Below, in pieces: positions 7,598 through 16,731 of a DNA stretch of 64,000 nt. The notes beneath the pieces were generated by a model. The model had not been told where the DNA came from and did no database searches. It worked only from the letters and a program-made list of their open reading frames with translations. The DNA comes from Oceanobacter mangrovi. GTDB lineage: Bacteria > Pseudomonadota > Gammaproteobacteria > Pseudomonadales > Oceanobacteraceae. How positions within the stretch are numbered: position 1 is the stretch's first letter; every line of letters starts with the position of its first letter. Made by a program: the position numbers and the translations under genes. The DNA lies in assembly GCF_019740315.1 (NCBI RefSeq), contig NZ_JAHXZR010000003.1, positions 551,357-615,356 on the forward strand, in the 5' to 3' direction.

Positions 7598-9318
7598 GTG
7601 CGGACATCCACCAGCCGCTGGCTGATCTGGTTATGTTGTTGGACCGGCAAGGCACCGTGGCGGACTTCCAGCTGTTCGACCTTGGCCCCCAGTGTTTCAA
7701 GCCGTTGCCGTAATGGTTGCAGCTGCTGTTGCAGACTCTGACGGGTGTGCTGTTGTAACGACCAGAATGTGACTGTGATGGCTGGCCAGCCAAGGCTGAC
7801 CTCGACATCCAGCGGGCCATAATCGGCCAGATCAAAGTGTAGTTTTAATTGCCAGATGCGCTGCTGGTTGTGATTTGCCACAGGTTTGTCGGCATCAGAT
7901 GACGTTTGCTGGTGATTATCTGCATGGCTCTGCGGCAAGCCGTTTTGGGCGGCCCAACTGCCGTCGCGTGGATCTGCAGGTCGTTGCTCGGTGCTACGTT
8001 GCTCGGCTGGGTGGCGTAGCTCCAGCTCAGCTTGCTGCAGTTCATCCCCATGCTGGAACAGTAACAGGGTCTTCAATAACGAATGCTCGGTCGCCTGTCG
8101 CATGCTGATCTGGTTGTGCTCAATCGTTGCCAGCGCACTGTGTAACAGCCGTGTCAGTTCATTACCGTGAAATCCATTGATGCCGTCCTTGAGTGGTAAT
8201 GGCTGCTGGTTCTGATCCGTAGGTAAACCACCACTTGCCGCCAGTGCCAGCGTTAAGATTGTTTTCAGGTTGGTAGGTGTAGCCTCCGGCTTCGTCAGCG
8301 CCAGTTCGGCCACCGCGGCCTGCAAGCGTTGATTGTATTGCTGGCCCTGACTGGCCAGATTTTGCTGGATATCGGTGCCCGGCGGCAGGCTGTTGGTCGT
8401 TATGCTGGCCTGGGGGGAGGGCTGCGCAGCAGCTGTCCCGGTGTTGAGCGGGGCTGTTGGCTGGCTGATTCCGGCACTGTCTGGCTGACCTGGCTGGGTC
8501 AGTCGGCTGTTGATGCCCAATCCCTGTAACGCGGCCTGAAACCAGTTATTGGCTTGTCGGTTAGACGTTGCGGTGCCGGTGGCCGGGTCCGTCGCGGTGG
8601 CCACAGTAGTTGTGCTGGTTGGGGCAGGTGTGGTGGATTGATGGTTGCCCAGTTGTTTAAGCAGCTGCTGTTCATGAAAAACACCCGACTGCTGAATGGC
8701 ATTTTGCACCCGCGCCGGGGTCGGTTCGGCAGCCGTGGGCAGTTGCTGCAGAAAATTTTGTAGTTGTGTTGGCGTCAGGCTGTTATTCGCGGATGGAGCC
8801 GCTTGAGTGGCAGAGTTGCTGGCACTATTGGCCAACAGCTGGACCAGCTGGTTGAGGGCAGTTGCGGTGACATTGCTTCGGGGGGATGCAGTACCGTTGC
8901 TGATGGTGGTCTGGCTGTAGGTCAATGGGTTGGTGGCCACCGCAGGTTTCCCTGCGGTATCGGCCAGCAATCCCTGACGTGATGCCAACAGCCGTTCAAT
9001 CGCACTGGCGAGTGCGGCTGATACTGAATTGGTCGTGGGGGTTTGACCATTGGCCGCCGGCGGGCGCACATCAACAACGTCCAGTTGTTGATCGGGTTGC
9101 AGCTGCAGGGTCAGCTGGCTGCCATTGGCCAGCGGCCGTTCACTCATCACCTGCAGTTTTTCGTTGCCAACCTTGAGTGTCACCAGCGACTGGCCATCGG
9201 CGGCCGGTTTGCTGGCCACCACTTCCCCCACAAAGCGCTCTGGAGCAGCACTCGTGTTGCGGTCGGAAACCAGTCCGGCCTGTTGCAGCAGGGCGGGCGG
9301 AATCAGTGGGGTTGTCAT
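7594..9318 (-). CDS. FliK-like flagellar hook-length control protein
   Basis: The 574-residue protein has a long disordered N-terminal two thirds rich in Gln, Thr, Ala, Ser and Pro. Its C-terminal Flg_hook-like domain (about 460-570) contains WQLKLHFDLADYGPLDVEVSLGW and the LRQRLETLGAKVEQLEVRHG segment. FliK proteins are exported and measure hook length while signalling to FlhB. Here the gene is translationally coupled to a free-standing FlhB C-terminal domain, so the pair recreates the FliK-FlhB contact outside the main flagellar cluster. It is divergent from ccmA across a 272-base gap. It may be an accessory paralogue rather than the main hook-length ruler. Confidence 0.78.
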   Translation of the reverse strand: MTTPLIPPALLQQAGLVSDRNTSAAPERFVGEVVASKPAADGQSLVTLKVGNEKLQVMSERPLANGSQLTLQLQPDQQLDVVDVRPPAANGQTPTTNSVSAALASAIERLLASRQGLLADTAGKPAVATNPLTYSQTTISNGTASPRSNVTATALNQLVQLLANSASNSATQAAPSANNSLTPTQLQNFLQQLPTAAEPTPARVQNAIQQSGVFHEQQLLKQLGNHQSTTPAPTSTTTVATATDPATGTATSNRQANNWFQAALQGLGINSRLTQPGQPDSAGISQPTAPLNTGTAAAQPSPQASITTNSLPPGTDIQQNLASQGQQYNQRLQAAVAELALTKPEATPTNLKTILTLALAASGGLPTDQNQQPLPLKDGINGFHGNELTRLLHSALATIEHNQISMRQATEHSLLKTLLLFQHGDELQQAELELRHPAEQRSTEQRPADPRDGSWAAQNGLPQSHADNHQQTSSDADKPVANHNQQRIWQLKLHFDLADYGPLDVEVSLGWPAITVTFWSLQQHTRQSLQQQLQPLRQRLETLGAKVEQLEVRHGALPVQQHNQISQRLVDVRT

Positions 9319-9441
9319 CGGCTAAACGGCAGCCTGGTAAAACACATTGGTGTCATGGTTAACCCGGAACTGGTTGTTGGCCAGAGATCCTGTGCCATTG
9401 CTATCGGCCATTCGATCTTGTTCTTAAGTGTCAGCCACTAC

Positions 9442-9456
9442 GGGTCAAATTGATCC
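9442..9456. promoter_or_regulatory. Near-palindrome between fliK-like gene and ccmA
   Basis: GGGTCAAATTGATCC is a 15-bp imperfect palindrome in the divergent 9319-9590 region. Its half-sites are in the opposite order to an FNR box. It is a candidate operator for either direction, with no named regulator. Confidence 0.3.
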
Positions 9457-9499
9457 AGAGACCCACCTGAGTCAAGCCGCAGTGATTGTCGTTTTTGTA

Positions 9500-9505
9500 T
9501 ATAAT
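9500..9505 (+). promoter_or_regulatory. Candidate -10 element of the ccm operon
   Basis: TATAAT followed at once by GGCGCGCC lies 86 bases upstream of ccmA. The -10 match is perfect and the discriminator is strongly GC-rich, like those of the rRNA promoters at the right end of the window. No good -35 hexamer is found at 16-18 bases, so activation or a weak basal promoter is likely. Confidence 0.4.
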
Positions 9506-9590
9506 GGCGCGCCTTTTTCTGACTGACCGGTGGAACAAAGGTCAGACCATTAGTAATCAGTGTGGATCAAACCAGGGCGGCGGGGGATAA

Positions 9591-10271
9591 ATGCTCGATC
9601 GGTACGACAATAACAGTGTGTCTCTCAGCGCTACAGATTTGTATTGTGAGCGTGATGATCGGGTGTTGTTTGAATCCCTGTCGTTTGCGGTTGGCAATGG
9701 TGATCTGTTGCAACTGGCCGGACCCAATGGCGCGGGTAAAACCACCCTGTTACGACTGCTGGCCGGGCTCAACCGTGAGTACGAAGGCGATGTGTCGTGG
9801 CAGGGCGAAGCCTTGCAGGACGTGTTTGCCGAATACGCCGCCTGTCGTTTGTACCTGGGCCATCTGGCCGGTATCAAGCGGGCGCTGACGCCGATTGAAA
9901 ACCTGCGCTGGCTGGTCAGCCCCTGGCAGGCCGAAGCCGGTATCGACGACGAGCAACTGTGGCAGGCGCTGGAGCAGGTGGAGCTGGGTGGTTATGAAGA
10001 AACTCCCTGCAACCAGTTGTCGGCCGGGCAGCAGCGGCGGGTCGGACTGGCACGGCTGGATGTCATCCCGGCACCGCTGTGGATTCTCGACGAACCTTTT
10101 ACCGCCCTCGATGTTTACGGTGTCGAGTGGCTCGAACAACGTATCCTGCAACACATCAATCGTAATGGGGCGGTCATTATTACCAGCCACCATGCCCTGC
10201 AAAATATTCCGTCCCTGCAACGTCTGGATCTGGGTGCCCTGATGGCCAATCGCCGTGGAGGTGCCGCATGA
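9591..10271 (+). CDS. ccmA: CcmA, ATPase of the haem-release ABC complex
   Basis: CcmA is the cytoplasmic ATPase that, with CcmB, CcmC and CcmD, releases holo-CcmE during System I cytochrome c maturation. The 226-residue product has Walker A GPNGAGKTT (about residue 45), the ABC signature LSAGQ (about 142) and Walker B LWILDEP (about 162), with a switch histidine in ITSHH. It opens the nine-gene ccm operon and overlaps ccmB by four bases (ATGA). The first 10-12 residues are poorly conserved, so the exact start is slightly uncertain. Confidence 0.95.
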   Translation: MLDRYDNNSVSLSATDLYCERDDRVLFESLSFAVGNGDLLQLAGPNGAGKTTLLRLLAGLNREYEGDVSWQGEALQDVFAEYAACRLYLGHLAGIKRALTPIENLRWLVSPWQAEAGIDDEQLWQALEQVELGGYEETPCNQLSAGQQRRVGLARLDVIPAPLWILDEPFTALDVYGVEWLEQRILQHINRNGAVIITSHHALQNIPSLQRLDLGALMANRRGGAA

Positions 10272-10936
10272 GTCTGGTGACTGCGACAATTCGCCGCGAC
10301 CTGTTGCTGGCTGCCCGCAACCCGGGCGAATGGCTTAATCCACTGATGTTTTTCCTGATGGTGGTGGCCTTGTTTCCTCTGGCGGTGGACCCGGATCCCA
10401 AATTTCTTGCCCGTATTGCCGGTGGTGTCATCTGGGTTGCAGCACTTTTGGCAACTTTATTGTCTCTTGACGCTCTTTACAAAGCTGACGTTGACGACGG
10501 CACGCTGGAACAGTGGCTGGCATCAGGGGAATCGCTGTATTTGCTGGCATTGGGCAAGGCGCTGGTGCATTGGCTCTGCAGTGGTTTGCCGCTGACGATC
10601 ATGGCGCCGGTACTGGGGTTGATGATGGCATTGCCGAATGATGCCTACTGGGCGATGTTGCTGAGTCTGTTAATTGGCACGCCGATTCTGAGTTTGCTGG
10701 GATCGGTTGGAGCAGCATTAACGGCGGGCGTTCGTAGTGGCGGATTGCTATTGAGTCTATTGATCCTGCCTATGTATGTGCCGGTTTTGATATTTGCGGC
10801 CAGTGCGGTTTATCACGCCGGGCTTGGCATGACTTACAATGGCCAGATTGGCTTCCTCGGTGCCATGCTGGCGCTGGCGGTCTGTCTGACGCCCTTTGCT
10901 GCTGCGGCAGCGCTGAAACTGAATTTATCGCGCTAG
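10268..10936 (+). CDS. ccmB: CcmB, membrane subunit of the haem-release ABC complex
   Basis: This 222-residue protein has about six hydrophobic segments and the family N-terminus TATIRRDLLLAARNPGEWLNPLMFFLMVVALFPL split across its first membrane helix. The DGTLEQWLASGESLYLLALGKALVHW loop is characteristic of CcmB. It is the integral partner of CcmA in the inner membrane. Translation is coupled to ccmA by an ATGA overlap, and ccmC follows 20 bases later. Length and topology are normal for the family. Confidence 0.95.
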   Translation: MSLVTATIRRDLLLAARNPGEWLNPLMFFLMVVALFPLAVDPDPKFLARIAGGVIWVAALLATLLSLDALYKADVDDGTLEQWLASGESLYLLALGKALVHWLCSGLPLTIMAPVLGLMMALPNDAYWAMLLSLLIGTPILSLLGSVGAALTAGVRSGGLLLSLLILPMYVPVLIFAASAVYHAGLGMTYNGQIGFLGAMLALAVCLTPFAAAAALKLNLSR

Positions 10937-10956
10937 TCGCTATTGGGGTTTGAAGT

Positions 10957-11718
10957 ATGTGGCAGTGGCTTGTCCGGTTGTATCACCGTCTGGGATCGCC
11001 GAAATGGTTTTATGAGCTGACCTCCGGCTGGATCTTCTGGCTGGCGCTGGTGTCCGTTATTGGCACTGTGATTGGCCTGACACTGGGTCTGTTGTATGCC
11101 CCGGCGGATTACCTGCAAGGCAACAGTTTCCGCATTATCTACATCCATGTGCCAGCGGCGATTGTGGCTCAGAGCGGCTTTGTGATGATGGCGGTGGCGG
11201 GTGCGGTATTCCTGATCTGGCGTATGAAGATGGCGGCCTGGGTCGCTCGGGCGATTGCGCCGATTGGTGCCAGCATGTGCCTGATCAGCCTGTTCACCGG
11301 TGCTATCTGGGGCAAGCCAACCTGGGGCACCTGGTGGGTTTGGGATGCCCGCCTGACGTCGATGCTGATGCTGCTGTTTTTGTATTTCGGCGTGATGGCG
11401 TTGCAACGGGCGATTGAATCCGAAGAAGCCAGCCACAAGGCCGGTGCAATTCTGTCGCTGGTGGGGCTGGTGAATATTCCGATCATCAAATATTCGGTGG
11501 AATGGTGGAACACGCTGCATCAGCCAGCCACCCTCAAGCTGACCGAAAAACCCAGTATGGCGCCGGATATGTTGTGGCCCTTGCTGATCATGATTGTCAC
11601 GACCTACGTATTTTTTGCGCTGCTGGTGATCTTGCGGACCCGTAATGAAATCCTCTGGCAGGAACGCAAACGCAGCTGGGTTCAGCAGTTGCCGGAGATG
11701 GCAGGAGGCAAACGCTGA
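10957..11718 (+). CDS. ccmC: CcmC, haem handling protein that loads CcmE
   Basis: CcmC binds haem at the periplasmic face of the inner membrane and promotes its covalent attachment to CcmE. The 253-residue product has about six membrane segments. Its tryptophan-rich WWD signature is WGTWWVWDARLTS (about residues 124-137). Conserved histidines occur in IYIHVPAA and in the EWWNTLHQP loop, as expected for axial haem ligands. The stop overlaps the ccmD start (TGATG). Length matches the family. Confidence 0.96.
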   Translation: MWQWLVRLYHRLGSPKWFYELTSGWIFWLALVSVIGTVIGLTLGLLYAPADYLQGNSFRIIYIHVPAAIVAQSGFVMMAVAGAVFLIWRMKMAAWVARAIAPIGASMCLISLFTGAIWGKPTWGTWWVWDARLTSMLMLLFLYFGVMALQRAIESEEASHKAGAILSLVGLVNIPIIKYSVEWWNTLHQPATLKLTEKPSMAPDMLWPLLIMIVTTYVFFALLVILRTRNEILWQERKRSWVQQLPEMAGGKR

Positions 11719-11936
11719 TGGAATTCCATAGCTTCAGTGAATTTCTGGCGATGGGCAAACACGGCTTTTATGTCTGGTTGTCCTATGGTCTGACCGCCGT
11801 GGTGATTGCGGCCAATGTGGTGCAGCCGCTGATGCAGCGCCGCCGCCTGATCAAAGAACAAAACCGCCGGCTGCGTCGTGAACGCAGTCAGGGGAATAAA
11901 TCGGCGGCCAGTTCGCTGGCCAGTGAGGAGAAGTAA
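11718..11936 (+). CDS. ccmD: CcmD, small membrane subunit
   Basis: CcmD is a small protein that helps release holo-CcmE from the CcmABC complex. The 72 residues contain the usual [19 protein letters not shown] block (here [16 protein letters not shown]) leading into a single membrane helix (about 16-36), followed by a very basic cytoplasmic tail [17 protein letters not shown]. The start overlaps the ccmC stop, and ccmE begins one base after its stop. Position and motif make the call firm despite the small size. Confidence 0.92.
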   Translation: MEFHSFSEFLAMGKHGFYVWLSYGLTAVVIAANVVQPLMQRRRLIKEQNRRLRRERSQGNKSAASSLASEEK

Positions 11937-11937
11937 A

Positions 11938-12456
11938 ATGAACCCCAAGCGTAAAAAACGCCTGCAGTTAATCCTGTTTCTGGTAATCGGATTTGGCGTT
12001 GCCGTCGGGCTGCTGATGTACTCGCTGACTCAGAATATCAATCTGTTTTATACCCCGACCCAGATGGCGTCGGGAGAAGCGCCTCACGGTCGTACCATTC
12101 GTGCCGGTGGTCTGGTGGTGGTTGGCAGCGTCAAGCGTTCGACCGATGGCCTGGCGGTAACTTTTGAAGTGACCGATGGTTCCGCCACGGTGCCGATTCA
12201 CTACGAAGGCATTTTGCCGGACCTGTTTCGTGAAGGTCAGGGCATTGTGGCGATGGGCCAGCTCGACAATAACGGCATGATGCAGGCCTCTGAAGTGTTG
12301 GCCAAACACGATGAAAACTACATGCCGCCAGAAGTGAAGGAAGCGCTGGAAAAAGCCGACAAGGAAGGTCGCGCGGCCATGCAGGGAGCGATGAAAGCGG
12401 CAATGAATGACTCCGGGAATGATTCCGCGAATGAGTCGATGAGTGGAGCAAACTGA
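11938..12456 (+). CDS. ccmE: CcmE, periplasmic haem chaperone
   Basis: CcmE covalently carries haem to the CcmFH ligation complex. From the ATG at 11938 (GAGGAG upstream) it has 172 residues: a basic N-terminus, a membrane anchor (about 11-29) and an OB-fold domain. The haem-attaching histidine is His124 in the invariant block [14 protein letters not shown]. The C-terminal tail is acidic, Asn/Ser/Met-rich and disordered, as is common. An open frame reaches back into ccmD but has no start support. The stop overlaps the ccmF start. Confidence 0.96.
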   Translation: MNPKRKKRLQLILFLVIGFGVAVGLLMYSLTQNINLFYTPTQMASGEAPHGRTIRAGGLVVVGSVKRSTDGLAVTFEVTDGSATVPIHYEGILPDLFREGQGIVAMGQLDNNGMMQASEVLAKHDENYMPPEVKEALEKADKEGRAAMQGAMKAAMNDSGNDSANESMSGAN

Positions 12457-14450
12457 TGCCTGGAGATGTTTACGGCATGCTGAGTTCGCTGCCCGAGTTT
12501 GGCCAGTTGGCGCTGATCATGGCGCTGATGGCTGCGTTTCTGCAAACCCTGGTACCACTGTGGGGAGTTGCTGCCGGTAATCCTCTGGCGATGTCTTACG
12601 CCCGCCCGCTGGCAGCCGCCCAGGCGCTGTTTCTGATGATCAGTCTGGTGGTGCTGGCCTACTGCTTTGTGCAGGATGATTTCTCGGTCGCCTATGTCGC
12701 TGCCAACTCCAATACCGCCTTGCCAACGCCGTACAAGATCAGCGCGGTGTGGGGTGCTCACGAAGGTTCGCTGTTGTTGTGGGTGACCTTGCTGGGCTGC
12801 TGGGGCCTGGCCGTTGCCGTCTTCAGCCGTTCACTGCCACTGGTGATGCTGGCGCGGGTGCTCGGCATCATGGGCCTGGTGGCGACCGGCTTTATTTCCT
12901 TCACGCTGGAAACCTCCAACCCGTTTGAACGGATTCTGCCATCAGTGCCGACGGAAGGGGCTGACCTTAATCCGCTGTTGCAGGACTTCGGTCTGATCGT
13001 TCATCCGCCAACCCTGTATATGGGTTACGTGGGGCTGTCGGTGGTGTTCTCGTTTGCCATTGCGGCCTTGCTGGGCGGTCGACTGGACGCTGCCTGGGCG
13101 CGCTGGTCGCGACCATGGACCACCGCGGCCTGGATATTCCTGACCATTGGTATCGCCCTTGGCAGCTGGTGGGCCTATTACGAACTTGGCTGGGGCGGCT
13201 GGTGGTTCTGGGACCCGGTTGAAAACGCTTCGCTGATGCCCTGGCTGGTGGCGACCGCACTGCTGCACTCGCTGGCGGTAACGGAAAAACGCGGTCTGTT
13301 CAAAAGCTGGACAGTATTGCTGGCTATCTTTGCCTTCTCGCTGAGTCTGTTGGGTACCTTCCTGGTGCGTTCCGGCGTACTGACCTCGGTACACGCCTTT
13401 GCATCAGACCCTGAGCGCGGTGTGTTTGTACTGGCACTGCTGGGGCTGGTCGTGGGTGGTTCACTGCTGGTGTACGCCATCAAGGCACCAACGGTAGCCT
13501 CGGTTGGTCGTTATGAATGGCTGTCGCGGGAAAGTTTCCTGTTGATGAACAACCTGCTGTTGCTGGTGGCCGCCTTTGCGATTCTGCTGGGTACCCTCTA
13601 TCCACTGGCGATCGACTTCCTTGGCATGGGCAAGATTTCGGTGGGCGCCAGCTGGTTTAACCTGATGTTTGTGCCGCTGTCGGTGGCCTTGACGCTGATT
13701 ATTGGTGTTGGTGCCATGAGCCGCTGGAAGCAGGACAAGTTCGACCGTCTGACCCGTGAAACCGGGCTGGTGGCGGTTGCCTCACTGATCTTGGGTTTCG
13801 CCGCGCCACTGCTGGCCAGTGGTGATATGAACTGGTCAGTGGTGCTGGGCATTGGTATTTCCGCCTGGCTGATTCTGGTCAGTCTGCGTGATCTGTGGAG
13901 CAAGTGTCGTGGCCAGATCAGCCGGATTCCAGCGCTGAGTCCCAGCTTCAACGGCATGATTCTGGCGCACCTGGGCGTCGCCGTGACAGTCATTGGCGTC
14001 ACCATGGTGGCCAACTACAGCATTGAAGAGTCGGTCAAAATGGCACCGGGCGAGGAATTCACACTGGATGGTTACCGCTTCCAGTTTGTCGAAGGTGGTC
14101 ATATCGAAGGCCCTAACTATGTCTCTGACGCAACCCACTTCCGGGTCTACGACGGTGACAAGCTGATCGCTGACCTGCACCCGGAAAAACGTCGTTATCT
14201 GGCTCGTGGTTCGATCATGACCGAAGCCGCCATCGACGTTACCCTGCTGCGCGACGTCTACGTTTCCATGGGCGAACCACTCGATAACGGAGCCTGGGGC
14301 ATGCGTCTGCAGATCAAGCCGTTTATGCGCTGGGTCTGGCTTGGCGGTGTGCTGATGGCCCTGGGTGGCCTGCTGGCGATGTTCGACAAACGTTACCGTC
14401 GTAAGGAACAACCGGCAGCGGATGCTGCCCTGCAGGAGGCAACTGCATGA
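12456..14450 (+). CDS. ccmF: CcmF, cytochrome c haem ligation protein
   Basis: CcmF is the multi-pass inner-membrane protein that receives haem from CcmE and, with CcmH/CcmI, joins it to apocytochrome c. The 664-residue product has many membrane helices and the WWD signature WGGWWFWDPVENASLMPW (about 246-263). Expected haem-ligand histidines lie in GAHEGSLLLW, LLHSLAVTEKRG and TSVHAFASDPERG. A large periplasmic loop precedes the last helix. It overlaps both neighbours (TGATG with ccmE, ATGA with ccmG), so translation across the operon is coupled. Confidence 0.97.
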   Translation: MPGDVYGMLSSLPEFGQLALIMALMAAFLQTLVPLWGVAAGNPLAMSYARPLAAAQALFLMISLVVLAYCFVQDDFSVAYVAANSNTALPTPYKISAVWGAHEGSLLLWVTLLGCWGLAVAVFSRSLPLVMLARVLGIMGLVATGFISFTLETSNPFERILPSVPTEGADLNPLLQDFGLIVHPPTLYMGYVGLSVVFSFAIAALLGGRLDAAWARWSRPWTTAAWIFLTIGIALGSWWAYYELGWGGWWFWDPVENASLMPWLVATALLHSLAVTEKRGLFKSWTVLLAIFAFSLSLLGTFLVRSGVLTSVHAFASDPERGVFVLALLGLVVGGSLLVYAIKAPTVASVGRYEWLSRESFLLMNNLLLLVAAFAILLGTLYPLAIDFLGMGKISVGASWFNLMFVPLSVALTLIIGVGAMSRWKQDKFDRLTRETGLVAVASLILGFAAPLLASGDMNWSVVLGIGISAWLILVSLRDLWSKCRGQISRIPALSPSFNGMILAHLGVAVTVIGVTMVANYSIEESVKMAPGEEFTLDGYRFQFVEGGHIEGPNYVSDATHFRVYDGDKLIADLHPEKRRYLARGSIMTEAAIDVTLLRDVYVSMGEPLDNGAWGMRLQIKPFMRWVWLGGVLMALGGLLAMFDKRYRRKEQPAADAALQEATA

Positions 14451-14971
14451 AACGGGTCTATCTGTTTGTCCCCCTGATTGGCTTTCTGGTGATGGCGGGG
14501 CTGTTTTTCCTCACCATCGACCGGGAAGACAAGGACGTACTGCCGTCGCCATTAATTGGTCAGCTATTCCCTGAATTTGACATGGTGGCGCTGGAAACCG
14601 GTGAGCCGATCCAGCGTGCCGATCTGCTGGGAAAACCGGCGCTGGTGAATGTCTGGGCCACCTGGTGCCCAACCTGCAAGGCCGAACACGCCTTCCTGAA
14701 TCAGCTGGCAGCTGAACAAGGCATTCGCATTATTGGCATCAACTACAAGGATGAAGACGACAAGGCCAAACAATGGCTGGCGTCCTATGGCAACCCGTAC
14801 CAGGGCAATATTTCCGACCCGGATGGCAAGCTGGGGCTGGAGCTGGGCGTTTACGGGGCACCGGAAACCTTCCTGATTGATTCCGCCGGAGTGATTCGTG
14901 GCAAGCACGTTGGCGACCTCAATGCCAAGGTGTGGAAGCAACTGCAACCCCAGTTCGAGAGCCTGCAATGA
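14447..14971 (+). CDS. ccmG: CcmG/DsbE, thiol reductase for apocytochrome c
   Basis: This 174-residue protein has an N-terminal membrane anchor (about 5-22) and a periplasmic thioredoxin fold with active site WCPTC in NVWATWCPTCKAEHAFL. The family-specific GxxxxPE motif appears as YGAPETFLID, with the cis-proline. It keeps the CXXCH cysteines of apocytochrome c reduced for haem attachment, receiving electrons from DsbD/CcdA, which is not in the window. It overlaps ccmF and ccmH by ATGA junctions. Confidence 0.95.
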   Translation: MKRVYLFVPLIGFLVMAGLFFLTIDREDKDVLPSPLIGQLFPEFDMVALETGEPIQRADLLGKPALVNVWATWCPTCKAEHAFLNQLAAEQGIRIIGINYKDEDDKAKQWLASYGNPYQGNISDPDGKLGLELGVYGAPETFLIDSAGVIRGKHVGDLNAKVWKQLQPQFESLQ

Positions 14972-15462
14972 AACAGATTTACGGCCGTTTTTTGTTGCTG
15001 TGCGCCAGCCTGTTGCTGAGTGCCGCCGCCAGTGCGGTGGTGGAAGGCTACAAATACCAGTTCGACAGTGAAACCGATGTGCAGCGTTTTAATACGCTGG
15101 CGGAAGAGTTGCGTTGTCCCAAGTGTCAGAACCAGAACCTCGCGGATTCCAACTCGCCGGTCGCCAGCGACATGCGCGAGAAGGTTTATGAACTGATGCA
15201 GGGGGGCCAGTCCGACGACCAGATCGTCGATTATCTGGTTGCCCGTTATGGTGATTTTGTCCACTACAAACCGCCGGTCCGCAAGGATACCTGGTTGCTG
15301 TGGTTTGGGCCTGTGATTGTGTTCCTGCTCGGCCTGCTGGTGCTGCGTCAGCTGCGCCGCAGCCAGGGTTCGCGCAAACTGGCGCCACTCACTGAAGAAG
15401 AACAACAACAGCTTGAGCGCCTGAAGGCCGCTCAGCCCAATCACACCGATCCAAAGGCTTAA
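14968..15462 (+). CDS. ccmH: CcmH, thioredoxin-like component of haem lyase
   Basis: From the ATG at 14968 this 164-residue protein has a signal sequence (about 1-22), a short periplasmic three-helix domain with the redox motif LRCPKCQNQNLADSNSP, and a C-terminal membrane helix (about 108-126). It corresponds to the short CcmH (the N-terminal half of E. coli CcmH), with the TPR half encoded separately as ccmI. It reduces or holds apocytochrome c for ligation. It overlaps ccmG by four bases. An in-frame upstream extension inside ccmG is not a credible start. Confidence 0.95.
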   Translation: MKQIYGRFLLLCASLLLSAAASAVVEGYKYQFDSETDVQRFNTLAEELRCPKCQNQNLADSNSPVASDMREKVYELMQGGQSDDQIVDYLVARYGDFVHYKPPVRKDTWLLWFGPVIVFLLGLLVLRQLRRSQGSRKLAPLTEEEQQQLERLKAAQPNHTDPKA

Positions 15463-15463
15463 C

Positions 15464-16669
15464 ATGATCTGGTTGTTACTTGTTTTGCTGGTGCCACTGG
15501 CACTGCTGTTGCTGCGTCCTGTGTGGTACCAACCACAGGCGAATGTGCAGTCGGAAGAAAACCGTCGGCTGTATCAGGAGCGTACCGAAGAACTGAAAAC
15601 CGCTGACCTTGAAGACGATGAGCGGCAAGTCATGCAGCTGGAACTGGACCGCGAGTTTCTCGCCAGCGCCACTGCCGAAAAAGAACAGCTGGCTATTGGC
15701 AAGGGCCAGTGGCCACTGCTGCTGGTTATGGTGTTGATCGCCGGGCTCGGTACCTTCCTGCTGTACGGCTTCTGGGGGGCGGACAACGAACTGCGGGCTA
15801 CCGCCTTATTGAACAAGGGTGGCCAGGTCGAGCTGACCAGCAAGGAACGTGATGAACTGATGCAACGGATGGCCGTTGCCGCCCGTGCACACAGTGATAA
15901 TCCGGAGTGGGCCTATCTCAATGCCCGCTTGTTGAGCGCCAATGGCGACTACGACAAGGCGGTTGCTGAGTTCCAGAAGATTCTCTCCGGCTTGCCGGAA
16001 GACGCTACTGCCGATCGTGCCGCCACTTTGACCCTGCTGGCCGAAGCACGTTTTTTCGCCGCCGATCAGCAAGCTGATGCAACCACATATGCACTGTTAC
16101 AGCAGGCCATCGACCTCAGCCCGAACAACCGTCAGGCGCTGGGACTGGCAGGCATTATGGCGTTTGAACTGGGCAAGCTTGAGCAGGCGATTCAGTACTG
16201 GAAGCAGCTGTGGATGAGTCTGCCAGCCGGGCCGGAATCACAGATTCTGGTGCAGGGCATCCAGCGGGCGGCGGAAGAGCTGCAACAGCAGGGTACCGAA
16301 GTGGATCTCAGCTGGCTTGAACGTGCCGGTTTGCGGGTTGCCGTGGACATCAGTCCGCAAGCCAGGGCCGCAGTAGCGCCAACCGATACTGTGTTTGTGC
16401 TGGCGCGGGCGGTCAGTGGCCCTCCGGCACCGCTGGCGGTTCAGCGTCTGACGGTGGCGGATCTGCCGGTCAAGCTGACGCTGGATAATTCCATGGCGAT
16501 GGTGGCTGGCATGAACATCGGTAGTTTCGAGCAAGTCGCCCTGGTGGCGCGGGTGTCGAAATCCGGTCAACCAATGCCACAGCCTGGCGACTGGGAAATC
16601 ACCTTGTCGCCGGTGAACACCTCAGAAGCCGGTCCTTACCAGCTGGTGATCAGCAACCCGGTCGAGTGA
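15464..16669 (+). CDS. ccmI: CcmI, TPR apocytochrome c chaperone
   Basis: The 401-residue protein has two N-terminal membrane helices (about 1-18 and 83-103) separated by a cytoplasmic coiled segment with the family pattern NRRLYQERTEELKTADL. A periplasmic region of TPR repeats (about 140-275) follows, then a beta-rich C-terminal domain ending near ITLSPVNTSEAGPYQLVI. CcmI binds the C-terminus of apocytochrome c and delivers it to CcmF/CcmH. It is the last ccm gene, one base after the ccmH stop. A gene-free stretch with REP-like palindromes follows. Confidence 0.93.
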   Translation: MIWLLLVLLVPLALLLLRPVWYQPQANVQSEENRRLYQERTEELKTADLEDDERQVMQLELDREFLASATAEKEQLAIGKGQWPLLLVMVLIAGLGTFLLYGFWGADNELRATALLNKGGQVELTSKERDELMQRMAVAARAHSDNPEWAYLNARLLSANGDYDKAVAEFQKILSGLPEDATADRAATLTLLAEARFFAADQQADATTYALLQQAIDLSPNNRQALGLAGIMAFELGKLEQAIQYWKQLWMSLPAGPESQILVQGIQRAAEELQQQGTEVDLSWLERAGLRVAVDISPQARAAVAPTDTVFVLARAVSGPPAPLAVQRLTVADLPVKLTLDNSMAMVAGMNIGSFEQVALVARVSKSGQPMPQPGDWEITLSPVNTSEAGPYQLVISNPVE

Positions 16670-16713
16670 CCGGGTTCTGATTCGTCTTTCGAGCGATTTT
16701 TAGGATTACCGCT

Positions 16714-16731
16714 GGCAAGGCATGCCTTGCC
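16714..16731 (-). repeat. REP-like palindrome, copy 1
   Basis: GGCAAGGCATGCCTTGCC is a perfect 18-bp palindrome followed by CCTACA, so on the minus strand it reads TGTAGG then palindrome. It shares head and GGCATGCC core with copy 2. It lies 44 bases after the ccmI stop and could act as an mRNA 3'-end stabiliser. Confidence 0.65.
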
